A stretch of DNA of 64,000 nt from Alphaproteobacteria bacterium. GTDB lineage: Bacteria; Pseudomonadota; Alphaproteobacteria; UBA8366; GCA-2717185. Every line of letters begins with the position of its first letter. Positions within the stretch are counted from its first letter, which is position 1. The position numbers and the translations under genes are program-made. Shown here one piece after another: positions 1-8,718 of this stretch. The DNA is taken from positions 248,001 through 312,000 of the forward strand of contig WLWY01000005.1 in assembly GCA_012103325.1 (NCBI GenBank), in the 5' to 3' direction. A model generated the notes under the pieces. That model searched no databases. It was not told the DNA's origin and saw only the letters and a list, made by a program, of their open reading frames with translations.

Positions 1-284
1 CCGACAAGGTCGATTGTGAAATCGACCCGAACTCCGAGTTTCCTCGCTTCTTCTCAGGCGGTATGGTCGTTACGACTAAGGATGGCGGTGAGTTCATTCA
101 CCACGAGCGCATAAACCGCGGTGCCGGTGACCGGGCATTGACCGGCGAGGAGATTGTCTCGAAATTTACCGACAACGCGATGATGGCGTCGTCGCGCGAA
201 CGTGCGGAAGCCGTACAGTCTTTGGTGCTCAGTCTTGACGATAGCGATGCACAATCGTTGGCGGAGGGGCTCACCGCGCAATGA
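1..284 (+). CDS. MmgE/PrpD family protein, C-terminal fragment
   Basis: The frame enters from the left edge (first whole codon at base 3) and ends at a TGA; 93 residues are visible. They contain a strand with a DGG turn followed by HHERINRGAGDR and then TGEEIVSKFTDNA. This is the layout of the small C-terminal domain of MmgE/PrpD proteins (2-methylcitrate dehydratase-like; a basic beta strand, then a helix beginning with a T-x-EE motif). The catalytic N-terminal part lies outside the window, so substrate cannot be guessed. A complete second member of the family lies 2.7 kb downstream on the same strand, so the region may hold paralogues. The 686 bases after this gene have no convincing gene. 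Confidence 0.7.
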   Translation, partial: DKVDCEIDPNSEFPRFFSGGMVVTTKDGGEFIHHERINRGAGDRALTGEEIVSKFTDNAMMASSRERAEAVQSLVLSLDDSDAQSLAEGLTAQ

Positions 285-970
285 GCCGGAGAGGCATAGT
301 TGTCGCCGCGTAGACCGGTCGCGTAATTTCGGAAAGCACATGGGATAAGATGCCGACGGCCTACCACTTTATCGATAAGGCCGTGGCGTGGGGTGTTGAT
401 ATCCTGACTTTCAGTGCGCTATTTCTACCGTTTTTCCGATTGGCTGGTCGAGAATTTCGAGAGTGGCGTCTTTGTAGTCGCTGCAAGCAAGGTCGCACGG
501 AAAGCGTTTCGTTGTACTTCGGACGTGGCATCGCGATCCTACCAAACGGTGCCTTTCAAACAAGAAGCGGGTTCAGCGAACGAGCAACTGCCGGTTCAGA
601 AAATCGGTTTGGATGAAGGCTCTGCGCAGGACAAGAAACGTCTTTGGTGGCAAGGCCGCCCCGATCTTTACGGGCTAGTATCCAATTTTTGCTATTTTTT
701 TGTTTTAACAACCTAAAGTGATATTTCAGATGTTGAAATAAAGTATTTGTATTGTCGCAATTTCACAACAATTTTTTATTGCAATCTGGAATGCAAGATA
801 ATCTACCTTTGTAAGAAGTTATTCCATTTTTTCGAATAAGATTGTTAATCCTACCTCTTAGTAATGTTCGCTGGATTGTTTAGCAATTTTATTAAGGTTA
901 ATATTGGATTTCGCTCGATAAAGGCGAACAATTATCCTGTTTACACGAAAAAATGTCATAGGAGAAGGAA
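285..970. other. Long intergenic stretch, AT-rich in its second half
   Basis: No convincing gene is seen here. A GTG-started frame of 100 codons at 414-716 lacks a ribosome site and resembles nothing I know. From about 685 to 970 the sequence turns AT-rich with many T runs, which suits a promoter/regulatory region for the following gene. A dyad TTGCA-N8-TGCAA lies at 779-796. The last bases carry AGGAGAAGG, a strong ribosome site for the gene at 971. Confidence 0.5.
779..796. promoter_or_regulatory. Dyad TTGCA-N8-TGCAA upstream of the GNAT-like gene
   Basis: A perfect 5-bp inverted repeat separated by 8 bases, in an AT-rich leader about 175 bases before the start of the GNAT-like gene. Its size would suit a dimeric regulator. 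A short dyad in AT-rich DNA can occur by chance, so this is only a candidate operator. Confidence 0.25.
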
Positions 971-1696
971 ATGACTTTATTGACGAAGGCTGAGTTAGAT
1001 ACAATCCAGGCTTGGATCGAAAAAAAAGTCGAGCAAGCAGCTGAACTCGGACTCACGATGCATGTCGATGACGATTTAAGAAAATGGAAGGAACATGCCG
1101 AAAACGCACCGAACGGCGGCACGGTTTCGAGAACATTGGATCCAACCGTCAACGACGTTAGACCTGGTAATTCCTTTTGGGTTTACCTCAAGGATGCCCG
1201 GAATCGTATCGTCGTGTGCCATGCAAACCGGTTTCTAGAGGTCGACGATTTCGTACAGGAATACATTTGTACGCATCGGTTCTTCGGCAATCGCTGCCCG
1301 ACGCTGCATCACTTTCCGGTAGAGTTGTGCGAATCAGTCCCAGTACTCGGCGGTCGCATCGATTTCGGTGGTGGAACCTGGGTCCACCCCGATTATCGCG
1401 GCAAAAAGCTTAGCGGCCTGATCAGTAGGATGGGCCGGATATTGGCGCTGCGGCATTTCTTGATCGACTACTATGTCGGGTTCATTACAGCTACCGGCAA
1501 GCGTCGGCAATACGGTTCCAATGGGCTAGGTTTGGGTAACAGGCGGCACTTGCTGACCGGGCGTTATCCAGGCCGCAATAGTGATCTCGACGTTGATATC
1601 TACTGGATGCATCGTGGCGAGCTCATGTCACAAATCACTCAGGAATTGGCCGGGGAGTCTGGCGGAGCGGCCGCGCCAATGAGGCGGACCGCGTAG
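971..1696 (+). CDS. GNAT-fold acyltransferase-like protein (hypothetical)
   Basis: A 241-residue protein with a strong AGGAGAAGG ribosome site. The N-terminal 60 residues look helical and charged. Residues about 130-150 read GGTWVHPDYRGKKLSGLI, which resembles motif A of GNAT acetyltransferases (V-x-P-x-Y-R-G-x-x-L, the acyl-CoA pyrophosphate loop). It is followed by an aromatic strand/helix region (LIDYYVGFITA) typical of the second half of the fold. I do not see the arginine/tryptophan signature of LuxI-type synthases. Substrate is unknown. The 3' end overlaps the convergent PAS-like gene by 58 bases. The long AT-rich leader suggests it is regulated separately. Confidence 0.55.
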   Translation: MTLLTKAELDTIQAWIEKKVEQAAELGLTMHVDDDLRKWKEHAENAPNGGTVSRTLDPTVNDVRPGNSFWVYLKDARNRIVVCHANRFLEVDDFVQEYICTHRFFGNRCPTLHHFPVELCESVPVLGGRIDFGGGTWVHPDYRGKKLSGLISRMGRILALRHFLIDYYVGFITATGKRRQYGSNGLGLGNRRHLLTGRYPGRNSDLDVDIYWMHRGELMSQITQELAGESGGAAAPMRRTA

Positions 1697-2187
1697 ACAA
1701 GTCTGGTAACGTCGCCGGAGTCATCGACGACGGGGAGCAATAGCCGTACGAAGTGACGGCTATTGCTCTCGACCGTTTGCTCGATTTCGTGATAGAGCGG
1801 TCGTTGTAAACTTTTGCAGTAAAGATACTCTTTGATTATGGCTTTCGCGTTCATTTTGAACGTTAGTTCACCCAGGCGGTGGTTCGAATGATCGCCAAAG
1901 GCTGTTAACTTCGGATGATTCCTCAGAACGAAGCCCAACGGATTGGATGTTTCCGTTTCGAGCCAGGATGTAAAGCGCCGCGCCGATTGTGGGAGGAGGC
2001 TGCGTGACGAAAATTCGTTCATATTCGGTAAATTCGATGTGCCGGCACATTTAAGCCGCCAATAGGAAAATAGATCGCCCAATGCCGTGTCACGTTCGCG
2101 CGAAAACATTTTGTCGAAAGAGAGCATGAGCCGCTCTTGTTGATCGGTGCCACTCTCTTCGTACTGTCTTCTCAGTATGCCGTACAT
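1639..2187 (-). CDS. PAS_5-like sensory protein, second tandem copy
   Basis: A 182-residue soluble protein that aligns along its whole length with the protein encoded just upstream on the same strand. Shared marks are an early YW pair (FSYWRL), W-x-ET-x-NPLGFVLRNH in the middle, KEYLYCK, PLYHEIEQ, RHFVRLLLPVVDDSG and a closing YAVRLIG. This pattern resembles the PAS_5 family of small alphaproteobacterial PAS proteins with no attached output domain; the family call is from memory. Its ATG overlaps the stop of the upstream gene (TAATG), so the two are translationally coupled. Its 3' end overlaps the GNAT-like gene on the other strand. Ligand or partner unknown. Confidence 0.6.
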   Translation of the reverse strand: MYGILRRQYEESGTDQQERLMLSFDKMFSRERDTALGDLFSYWRLKCAGTSNLPNMNEFSSRSLLPQSARRFTSWLETETSNPLGFVLRNHPKLTAFGDHSNHRLGELTFKMNAKAIIKEYLYCKSLQRPLYHEIEQTVESNSRHFVRLLLPVVDDSGDVTRLVYAVRLIGAAAPPDSPANS

Positions 2188-2753
2188 TAGCTTTCTCCAA
2201 CCACGTGGAAAGCAACCCGCGTTATGGGTTGCAGCTGGTTCGTCGCATAATAGATGCGGTCGACCTCTCCAGCGTTGTTTTCGACGGGTAGCATGATCCG
2301 CGTATAGTGGCGCTTCAACCCGCCGATCAACTGGTCGATCTCGTGATACATCGGCTTCCGCTCATGTTTGCAGAACAGATACTCCACCGCACACGCTGTC
2401 GTGTGCATTTCCATTTCCGGGCAATTGCAAAGCGGTTTGTCCGAGAGCTCGACACCCCAGCCCGGGATGGTGCTTTCCACATGATCCCGGATGATAAAGT
2501 TTAGCGGATCGTCCGGTGTCGTATCGATCCAGGAAACCATGTCGGCGACTTTTGCGGAAAGATCCACTTTCGGGCGGCACTGGTCCTCATGCGGCAATCC
2601 GTGCGCTCCGACCGGCAGGGTTACCCAGTAATTGTAGAGATGGCGCAGGATGGTACCGTTTTCGCGGTCTTTGAAAGCATCAAATGAATAAAGCGACCGT
2701 GTCTGTTCGTCGAAGCCGATCGTTTCGGTCATTGTTTCGAGTGGCGTATGCAA
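2187..2753 (-). CDS. PAS_5-like sensory protein, first tandem copy
   Basis: A 188-residue protein, first gene of a two-gene operon of paralogues. The best start is a TTG preceded at 6 bases by AAGGAA; an ATG seven codons later lacks such a site. Conserved pieces are YNYWVTLPVGAHGLP, W-x-DTTPDDPLNFIIRDH, VEYLFCKHERKPMYHEIDQ and RHYTRIMLPVENNAGEVDR, as in PAS_5-type proteins. A CNCPEME segment (residues about 108-114) adds cysteines absent from the second copy, so the two may sense different things. No membrane segment or output domain is visible; it probably acts through a partner. Confidence 0.6.
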   Translation of the reverse strand: MHTPLETMTETIGFDEQTRSLYSFDAFKDRENGTILRHLYNYWVTLPVGAHGLPHEDQCRPKVDLSAKVADMVSWIDTTPDDPLNFIIRDHVESTIPGWGVELSDKPLCNCPEMEMHTTACAVEYLFCKHERKPMYHEIDQLIGGLKRHYTRIMLPVENNAGEVDRIYYATNQLQPITRVAFHVVGES

Positions 2754-2999
2754 TTCAATTTCCTTGTGACAAAAGTAGATAACAAATCAGTGTTATATCA
2801 GATCGATAGAACGTTAATTATTCTACGTATTAAGCGAGCATTGGTAAATAAAACGGTTACGGATTTACGGTGAGCGTCAATCGACATATTTATCATCGTT
2901 TGAAGCGCCCGGTCTCCTAATTTACCGTTATGGTCTTTGAGCCCTTTGCCTTTTACTCCTGCGTAGTAAGGTTAAAGAAACCTATCCCCTGAGGGCCCC

Positions 3000-4358
3000 A
3001 TGGAAATAACGGAAAATCTCTGCCGCTGCGTCACCAATTTAGGGTACGAGGATATCGGTGATGCTGCGCGCACGGCGGCGCGGCGATTGGTGATCGACGG
3101 CGTGGCCGTCGCGGTTGCGGGATCCAATCAGGAAGCGTCGCCAGGGATACTTGCCGATCATTTACGCGAAATGGGCGGTGCGCCGGCTGCATCGGCGATC
3201 GGTTTCGGGTTTCAAACCTCTCCGGTCAACGCCGCCTATATCAACGGCGTCAGCATGCATGTCCTTGACTTTGAGCCGATGTGGAATCCAGCCAATCATC
3301 AAATGTCGACGACCTTGCCGGCAGCCCTTGCCTTGGCGGAAGCGCGGGATATGGGGGGGCGAGAGGTGTTGACGGCTTTGGTTAAGGGCATTGAGATGCA
3401 GGGTTGGATCCGCCAGGCGTCGCACCAGTTCGAGGCGCGTCAGGCGCGGTTCCATCCGCCCAGCCAGGTGGGCCCGATGGGGGCCGCGGTTGCGGCGGCA
3501 CATATGCTTGGTCTCGACGTCATGGGGCTGCGCAATGCGCTTGGAATTGCCGCGTCGCGCACGGGCGGTTTGCTTGCCAACGCCGGGACGATGACGAAGT
3601 CGACGAATTGCGGCGTCGCCGTCGCGGCAGGGCTCGATGCGGCGATGCTGGCGGCGCGCGGCTTTACCGGGAACCCCGATATCTTTGAGGCCCCTCAGGG
3701 CTATGTCGAAGGCCTGTTCGACGAGGGCTTTGTCCTTGAGGAATTGCTCAACTACGGACCGCCGTTTCGGGTTGTCGAGCCGGGCTACGCAATCAAAATG
3801 TTTCCCAGCCAGTATGGTACGCATTTCGCCATAACGGCAGCGTTGGAATTGCATGGGCGCATTCCGGAACCGCAAGCCATCGAGTCCGTTGAAGTGGTCA
3901 CGCCGCAGATGTTCTATATCGACCGTCCGCGTCCGGTGACCGGGTTGGCCGGCAAGTTCAGTTGGCAGTACGTGACGTCGTGCGCACTGCTCGACGGGCG
4001 CGTCAATATGGCGAGCTTCGAGGATTCCCGGCGCTTTGCAGCCGATATGGAAGATATGCTCGATCGAGTCACCGTGGATATGCGCGCAGATATCCCGGCG
4101 CGGTTCGATCAGATGCATGTCGAGACGACGGTACGGCTAAAGGATGGTTCGACCGTACAGGCGCGTTGCGACGGCCCGCGTGGTAAGTGGGGCGGACCGC
4201 CGATTAGAGACGAGGATCATTTGGTCAAGGTGCGCGACTGTCTTGCTGTTCGCCTCGACGAAGCACAAGCGGCGGAGGTCGCCGAACTGGCTGGAAACAT
4301 CGATGGGCTAACCGCCGATGATGTGAAGCGGTTGATGTCGCTTCTTTCTACTCCGTAG
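3000..4358 (+). CDS. MmgE/PrpD family protein
   Basis: A 452-residue protein of normal family length. MmgE/PrpD enzymes include 2-methylcitrate dehydratase, cis-aconitate decarboxylase and iminodisuccinate epimerase. The N-terminal all-helical domain shows DGVAVAVAGS and the family-typical NAAYINGVSMHVLDFE near residues 80-95, followed by HQMSTTLPAALALAE. The smaller C-terminal domain begins around residue 270 with the IKMFPSQYGTH region. Substrate cannot be told from sequence. It stands alone between an upstream divergent region and a DNA glycosylase gene. A PrpF-like isomerase 2.3 kb downstream makes a tricarboxylate or related organic acid plausible. Confidence 0.85.
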   Translation: MEITENLCRCVTNLGYEDIGDAARTAARRLVIDGVAVAVAGSNQEASPGILADHLREMGGAPAASAIGFGFQTSPVNAAYINGVSMHVLDFEPMWNPANHQMSTTLPAALALAEARDMGGREVLTALVKGIEMQGWIRQASHQFEARQARFHPPSQVGPMGAAVAAAHMLGLDVMGLRNALGIAASRTGGLLANAGTMTKSTNCGVAVAAGLDAAMLAARGFTGNPDIFEAPQGYVEGLFDEGFVLEELLNYGPPFRVVEPGYAIKMFPSQYGTHFAITAALELHGRIPEPQAIESVEVVTPQMFYIDRPRPVTGLAGKFSWQYVTSCALLDGRVNMASFEDSRRFAADMEDMLDRVTVDMRADIPARFDQMHVETTVRLKDGSTVQARCDGPRGKWGGPPIRDEDHLVKVRDCLAVRLDEAQAAEVAELAGNIDGLTADDVKRLMSLLSTP

Positions 4359-4453
4359 CAGTTGTTCTTATTTTGTTCTTGGATTGCTTTCCGACTCATT
4401 GCACTGATGTGCTTGTCCTTCGCTAAATTTGAATCACGCGTGAACCACTCTCC

Positions 4454-5662
4454 ATGATCGACCGCCTTTCCAATCGTGACGCCCGCCGCCTGTTTTTGAC
4501 TCTGCACGGTTTGTCCGAACCCGTTCATCGGAAGATGGCAACCGCGGACCTGAACGCACGTATCGAGCAGATTGGATTTGTCCAGGTGGACAGCATCAAT
4601 ACGGTCGAGCGGGCGCACCATATGATCCTGCATGCGCGTAACCGAACCTATCGGCCAAAGCAACTCAGCCAGCTTCTCGAGCGGGACCGGTCGATGTTCG
4701 AAAACTGGACCCATGACGCATCGATTATTCCGAGCCGGTATTTTCCGTACTGGCGTCCCCGGTTTCGTAAAACGGCGGCGCATTTGCAGGAGCGTTGGCG
4801 CAAGCACCGCCGCCCCGGTTTCGAGGCGGAGGTGGAGTCCGTGCTAGACCGGATTTCAACGTCGGGGCCGGTGATGGCGCGCGAACTGGGCGGAGACCAG
4901 CCGAAGCAGGCTGGCGGCTGGTGGAACTGGCATCCGAGCAAGACCGCGCTGGAATATCTGTGGCGCACCGGCGCCTTGGCGGTTACCCGACGGGAAGGGT
5001 TTCAAAAAGTTTACGATCTTGCCGAAAATGTTATTCCGGACGAGCATCGTGCGCATGAACCGGACGACGAAGAGACAATCGAATGGGCCTGCCGCTCGGC
5101 GCTGGAGCGCTTGGGGTTTGCGTCTTCCGGCGAGATTGCGGGCTTCTGGGAGGCGGTAAGTCCAGCTGAAGCCGCCGACTGGTGCCGCCGGAACCTTGGC
5201 AACGGCTTGCGGCGGGTCATATTGGAGGATGCCGATGGGTCGAAGCCGCGCGAGGTTTACGCGAACGAGGATGTCTTCGACCGCGCTGCCGGTTCAGCGG
5301 AGCCGCTGCCGACGCTGCGCGTCCTATCCCCCTTCGATCCGATGATCCGAGACCGCGTCCGCGCCAAGCGGCTGTTCGGTTTCGATTACCGCATCGAAGT
5401 TTTCGTTCCGGCTGCCAAGCGCCAGTATGGCTACTACGTATTCCCCTTGCTGGAAGGCGATCGGTTCGTCGGCCGAATCGATATGAAGCATCAGCGCCAG
5501 GAGGACAATGCACTCCATGTAACCGGCCTGTGGCTGGAACCCGGCGTGCGCTTCGGTAAAGCCCGCGAGAACGCGCTCACCGCGGCGCTTGATCGCATGC
5601 GGCGTTTCGGTGGCGCGGATGCGGTGACATTCGCAAACGGTTATTTGCGCGACGCGAAATGA
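4454..5662 (+). CDS. YcaQ/AlkZ-type DNA glycosylase (winged-helix, HTH_42)
   Basis: A 402-residue protein of the winged helix-turn-helix family PF06224, which unhooks interstrand crosslinks and removes bulky alkyl lesions from DNA. The family motif is clear: IGFVQVDSINTVERAHH, giving the Q-x-D active-site type at Gln44 and Asp46 as in E. coli YcaQ rather than the Q-x-Q of AlkZ. The later WTHDASIIPSRYFPYW and LSPFDPMIRDR segments also fit. No good ribosome site precedes the ATG. It sits among catabolic genes with no repair partner next to it. Confidence 0.85.
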   Translation: MIDRLSNRDARRLFLTLHGLSEPVHRKMATADLNARIEQIGFVQVDSINTVERAHHMILHARNRTYRPKQLSQLLERDRSMFENWTHDASIIPSRYFPYWRPRFRKTAAHLQERWRKHRRPGFEAEVESVLDRISTSGPVMARELGGDQPKQAGGWWNWHPSKTALEYLWRTGALAVTRREGFQKVYDLAENVIPDEHRAHEPDDEETIEWACRSALERLGFASSGEIAGFWEAVSPAEAADWCRRNLGNGLRRVILEDADGSKPREVYANEDVFDRAAGSAEPLPTLRVLSPFDPMIRDRVRAKRLFGFDYRIEVFVPAAKRQYGYYVFPLLEGDRFVGRIDMKHQRQEDNALHVTGLWLEPGVRFGKARENALTAALDRMRRFGGADAVTFANGYLRDAK

Positions 5663-5690
5663 CGGCGGGCTCGTACCAGAGGCCTGCGAA

Positions 5691-6560
5691 GTGAAGAGTG
5701 GCGCAACACCGCAATCGCTGTCGGGCGCGGTCCTGTGGATGGTGGGTGCCGTCCTGTCGCTGATCGCGATGGCGATTGCGGGACGCGAGTTGGCTACGGA
5801 AATCTCGATATTCGAGATCATGTTCTTCCGGAATGCGATTTGCCTCGCGATCATCTGCCTGTTGGTGATGCGTTATGGCGGCCACCTGTTTCGCACGCGG
5901 CGACTTCGCATGCATGGGTTCCGGAACGTCGTTCATTTCGCGGCGCAGGCGGGATGGTATTACGGCCTGTTCAATCTGCCGCTGTCCGAAGTCTTTGCCA
6001 TCGAATTTACCGCGCCGATCTGGACGGCGATTTTGGCTGCGATGTTTCTGGCCGAGCCGCTGACGCGTAAGCGAAGCGTCGCCACGCTTCTTGGGTTTAT
6101 CGGCATACTGATCATCCTGCGGCCCGGGGTCGCGATCGTCGATCCGGCGGCCTTTGTCGTTTTGGGGGCGGCGGTCGGGTTCGCCGCGACGTTCGTCATC
6201 ACCCGTTCGATGGCGTCGAGCGATAGGCCGCTGACCATCCTGTTTTATATGAACCTGGTGCAACTGCCGCTCAGCTTCGTCTTGATGGTGCCGGACTGGG
6301 TGATGCCGTCCGCGAGCGCCTGGCCCTGGATCGTGATGACGGGGTTAGCGGGGTTGAGCAGCCATTATTGTTTTGCGCGAGCTTTCGCGCTCGCCGACGC
6401 TGCCATTGTCGCGCCGATCGATTTCATCCGCCTGCCGATGGCGGCATTCCTCGGCTATTTTCTATACCAGGAGCCGACCAGCTTGTTCGTCTTCTTAGGG
6501 GCGGGTGTGATCTTTGCCGGCAACCTGCTGAACATCCGGGCCGACCGCGAAAACCGTTAG
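5691..6560 (+). CDS. DMT-superfamily (EamA) permease
   Basis: A 289-residue protein with about ten hydrophobic helices in two repeated EamA halves (about residues 10-140 and 150-280). The second half ends in the usual LGAGVIFAGNLLNIR pattern. The start is GTG with AGAGG eight bases before it. Such proteins export or import small metabolites; substrate is not readable. It lies 28 bases after the glycosylase gene and upstream of the PrpF-like gene, so it may be co-transcribed with either. Confidence 0.85.
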   Translation: MKSGATPQSLSGAVLWMVGAVLSLIAMAIAGRELATEISIFEIMFFRNAICLAIICLLVMRYGGHLFRTRRLRMHGFRNVVHFAAQAGWYYGLFNLPLSEVFAIEFTAPIWTAILAAMFLAEPLTRKRSVATLLGFIGILIILRPGVAIVDPAAFVVLGAAVGFAATFVITRSMASSDRPLTILFYMNLVQLPLSFVLMVPDWVMPSASAWPWIVMTGLAGLSSHYCFARAFALADAAIVAPIDFIRLPMAAFLGYFLYQEPTSLFVFLGAGVIFAGNLLNIRADRENR

Positions 6561-6646
6561 TGACCGTCCGGAAATTTCCGCCGACTTGCTTCTGGTCGAT
6601 ATTCGTTCAAAACTCACTGTCGGACGAAACATATGTGGCGAGGTCT

Positions 6647-7786
6647 ATGAAGCAAGTCAGGATACCGGCGGCGTTTATTCGGGGCGGGACGAGCAATGCG
6701 ATCGTCTTCCATCAAAAGGATTTGCCCGAGGACCGCGCGCAATGGGACGCGGTGTTTCTTGCCGCGATCGGCAGCCCGGATCCCAATGGGCGGCAGTTGA
6801 ACGGCATGGGCGGCGGGATCTCCTCGCTGAGCAAGGTCTGCGTCGTCGGGCCGTCGAGCCATCCCGACGCGGATATCGATTACACCTTCGCCCAGGTCGC
6901 CGTGCGCGACGCGATGGTCGACTATGCCGGGAATTGCGGCAACATGTCGTCCGCGATGGGGCCGTTCGCCGTCGACGAGGGGCTGGTTTCGGTTGAGGGT
7001 GATGAGGCGCTAATCCGCATTCACAATACCAACACCAAGAAAATCATTCATGCGCGCTTTTCGGTCGATGAAGGGTTTGCCGCCGTCGATGGCATCCTGG
7101 AACTGCCCGGCGTCTCCGGCACGGGATCACCGGTCAGCATGGAATTCGTTGCGCCGGGTGGTGCCGGTACCGGCACATTGCTGCCGACGGGTAACGTCAC
7201 CGATACGCTGGATATCGAAGGGCACGGTTCGATTGAAGCGTCGCTCGTCGACGCGGCCAATCCGGGCATGTTCGTTGCAGCATCGGATCTTGGGCTGATT
7301 GGCAACGAAATGCCCGCCGATCTCGACGCGCGGGAGGACCTGATGGCGCTGCTGCAGGCCATTCGAAAAGCGGGTGCGGCGGCGATGGGTTTCCCATTTT
7401 CCCCCGCGCTGCCGATGATCGGTTTCGTTGCGCCGCCGAGGGATGCCGCGTTCTTGTCCGGGGAAACGGTTACGGCTGATGACGGTGACCTGCTCGGGCG
7501 CATGGTATCGATGGGCAATATTCACCGCGCACTGCCGCTGACCGGTTCGCTTTGCATGACAGTGGCCGCGCGGATCGAAGGAACGGTCGTACATCGCGCT
7601 GCGCGGCACACGGTGGATCCAAAATCGGAACTACGTATCGTCCAGCCCTCCGGTGTGATTGTCTGTACTGCGGATGTTGGACAGGTGGAGGGCGCATGGC
7701 ATGCGGAGAAGGCGGCGGTCATGCGAACGCAGCGTCGTTTATTTGACGGCTATGTCTATATTCCCGCCTCGGCACTGGCGGCATAG
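6647..7786 (+). CDS. PrpF-family isomerase (2-methylaconitate cis-trans isomerase-like)
   Basis: A 379-residue protein of the PrpF/DUF453 family, which shifts a double bond or proton in 2-methylaconitate-like acids and shares the diaminopimelate epimerase fold. It opens with the family signature IPAAFIRGGTSN. Lys63 in SSLSKV and Cys97 in AGNCGNMSSA match the general acid/base positions of PrpF. The frame is open far upstream into the permease gene, but that part has no homology; the ATG here is chosen because it directly precedes the conserved N-terminus, with GCGAGG unusually close. A GTG four codons earlier is an alternative. Propionate-like or branched dicarboxylate catabolism is inferred. 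Confidence 0.82.
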   Translation: MKQVRIPAAFIRGGTSNAIVFHQKDLPEDRAQWDAVFLAAIGSPDPNGRQLNGMGGGISSLSKVCVVGPSSHPDADIDYTFAQVAVRDAMVDYAGNCGNMSSAMGPFAVDEGLVSVEGDEALIRIHNTNTKKIIHARFSVDEGFAAVDGILELPGVSGTGSPVSMEFVAPGGAGTGTLLPTGNVTDTLDIEGHGSIEASLVDAANPGMFVAASDLGLIGNEMPADLDAREDLMALLQAIRKAGAAAMGFPFSPALPMIGFVAPPRDAAFLSGETVTADDGDLLGRMVSMGNIHRALPLTGSLCMTVAARIEGTVVHRAARHTVDPKSELRIVQPSGVIVCTADVGQVEGAWHAEKAAVMRTQRRLFDGYVYIPASALAA

Positions 7787-7824
7787 TCTCTAGCCATCCT
7801 TGAATAGAGCGGAAGGAGCGAAAG

Positions 7825-8718
7825 ATGACGTACCGGAAAATTGACGTATCGCCTATCGCTGGCGCACTGGGTGCGGAAATCGGCGGTGTCGATCTGGCGC
7901 AGCCACTCGACGACGAGACGTTCGCGGAGGTTCGCAGGGCGTTCGATGAGAATCTCATTATATTCTTCCGCGATCAGACAATTACGCCGGAGCAGCATCT
8001 GGCGTTTGCCGGCCGGTTCGGGGAATTCGATATCCATCCCTTCGTCGCGGGGCTCCCGGATCATCCCGAAGTTATGCCGGTTATCAAGGAAGCGGATGAC
8101 CAGGGCACCAACTTCGGTGGATTGTGGCACTCTGACGTCACCTTCTACGAAAGGCCGCCCTTGGGATCGATGCTCTATGCGCTCGATGCACCGGCCTATG
8201 GCGGTGATACGATGTTCGCCAATCAGTATCTTGCTTATGATACCCTGTCGGATGGTTTGAAAGACATGCTCGATGGCATGACGGTAGTGCACAGTGCGAC
8301 ACGCGTTTACGGGAATACCGATACAGCAATTGCCAAATATGGCCCCGGTGCGAAATCGATGCAGGTTCGCACCGGTGATGACGCGAATGCGACGGTGGAA
8401 CATCCGGCGGTGCGTCTTATTCCGGAGACCGGCCGCAAAGCGTTGTTTGTCAACGGAACCTACGCGATCCGGTTTTCCGGATGGACCGAGGCGGAGAGTA
8501 AACCGCTATTGGATTATCTCTGCGACCATGCCGTCCGTCCTGAATTCACCTGCCGCTTCCGCTGGCGGGCCGGGTCGATAGCGTTCTGGGACAATCGCTG
8601 CGCGCAGCACAACGCGCTGAACGACTATCACGGTCAACGCCGTGAAATGCACCGGGTGACGATCGTCGGAGAACGGCCGATGTCGATCCGGGACGGGAGC
8701 CGCGCAGCCGCAGCCTAA
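7825..8718 (+). CDS. TauD/TfdA family 2-oxoglutarate-dependent dioxygenase
   Basis: A 297-residue Fe(II)/2-oxoglutarate dioxygenase with an AAGGAG ribosome site. Iron ligands are His102 and Asp104 in LWHSDVTF and the distal His262 in DNRCAQHNALND; arginines at 272-277 would hold the 2-oxoglutarate. The start ALGAEIGGVDL and the middle FFRDQTITPEQH are classical for taurine- or 2,4-D-type dioxygenases, so the substrate is probably a sulfonate, carboxylate or similar small molecule. Its TAA stop abuts, and shares a base with, the left end of the inverted-repeat element that follows. Confidence 0.9.
   Translation: MTYRKIDVSPIAGALGAEIGGVDLAQPLDDETFAEVRRAFDENLIIFFRDQTITPEQHLAFAGRFGEFDIHPFVAGLPDHPEVMPVIKEADDQGTNFGGLWHSDVTFYERPPLGSMLYALDAPAYGGDTMFANQYLAYDTLSDGLKDMLDGMTVVHSATRVYGNTDTAIAKYGPGAKSMQVRTGDDANATVEHPAVRLIPETGRKALFVNGTYAIRFSGWTEAESKPLLDYLCDHAVRPEFTCRFRWRAGSIAFWDNRCAQHNALNDYHGQRREMHRVTIVGERPMSIRDGSRAAAA

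Noticed and set aside
414..716. 100-codon frame as a possible small gene
   Set aside because: GTG start without ribosome site, no recognisable motif, and composition that shifts midway; more likely non-coding.
971..1696. LuxI-type autoinducer synthase
   Set aside because: The GNAT-like loop and the upstream dyad suggested it, but the conserved Arg/Phe/Trp pattern of LuxI proteins is absent and no LuxR gene is nearby.
3162..4118. 318-codon minus-strand frame opposite the MmgE/PrpD gene
   Set aside because: Arg/His-rich shadow of a well-supported gene on the plus strand.
6368..6646. N-terminal extension of the PrpF-like protein into the permease gene
   Set aside because: The extra 93 codons are the permease gene in another frame and show no PrpF homology.
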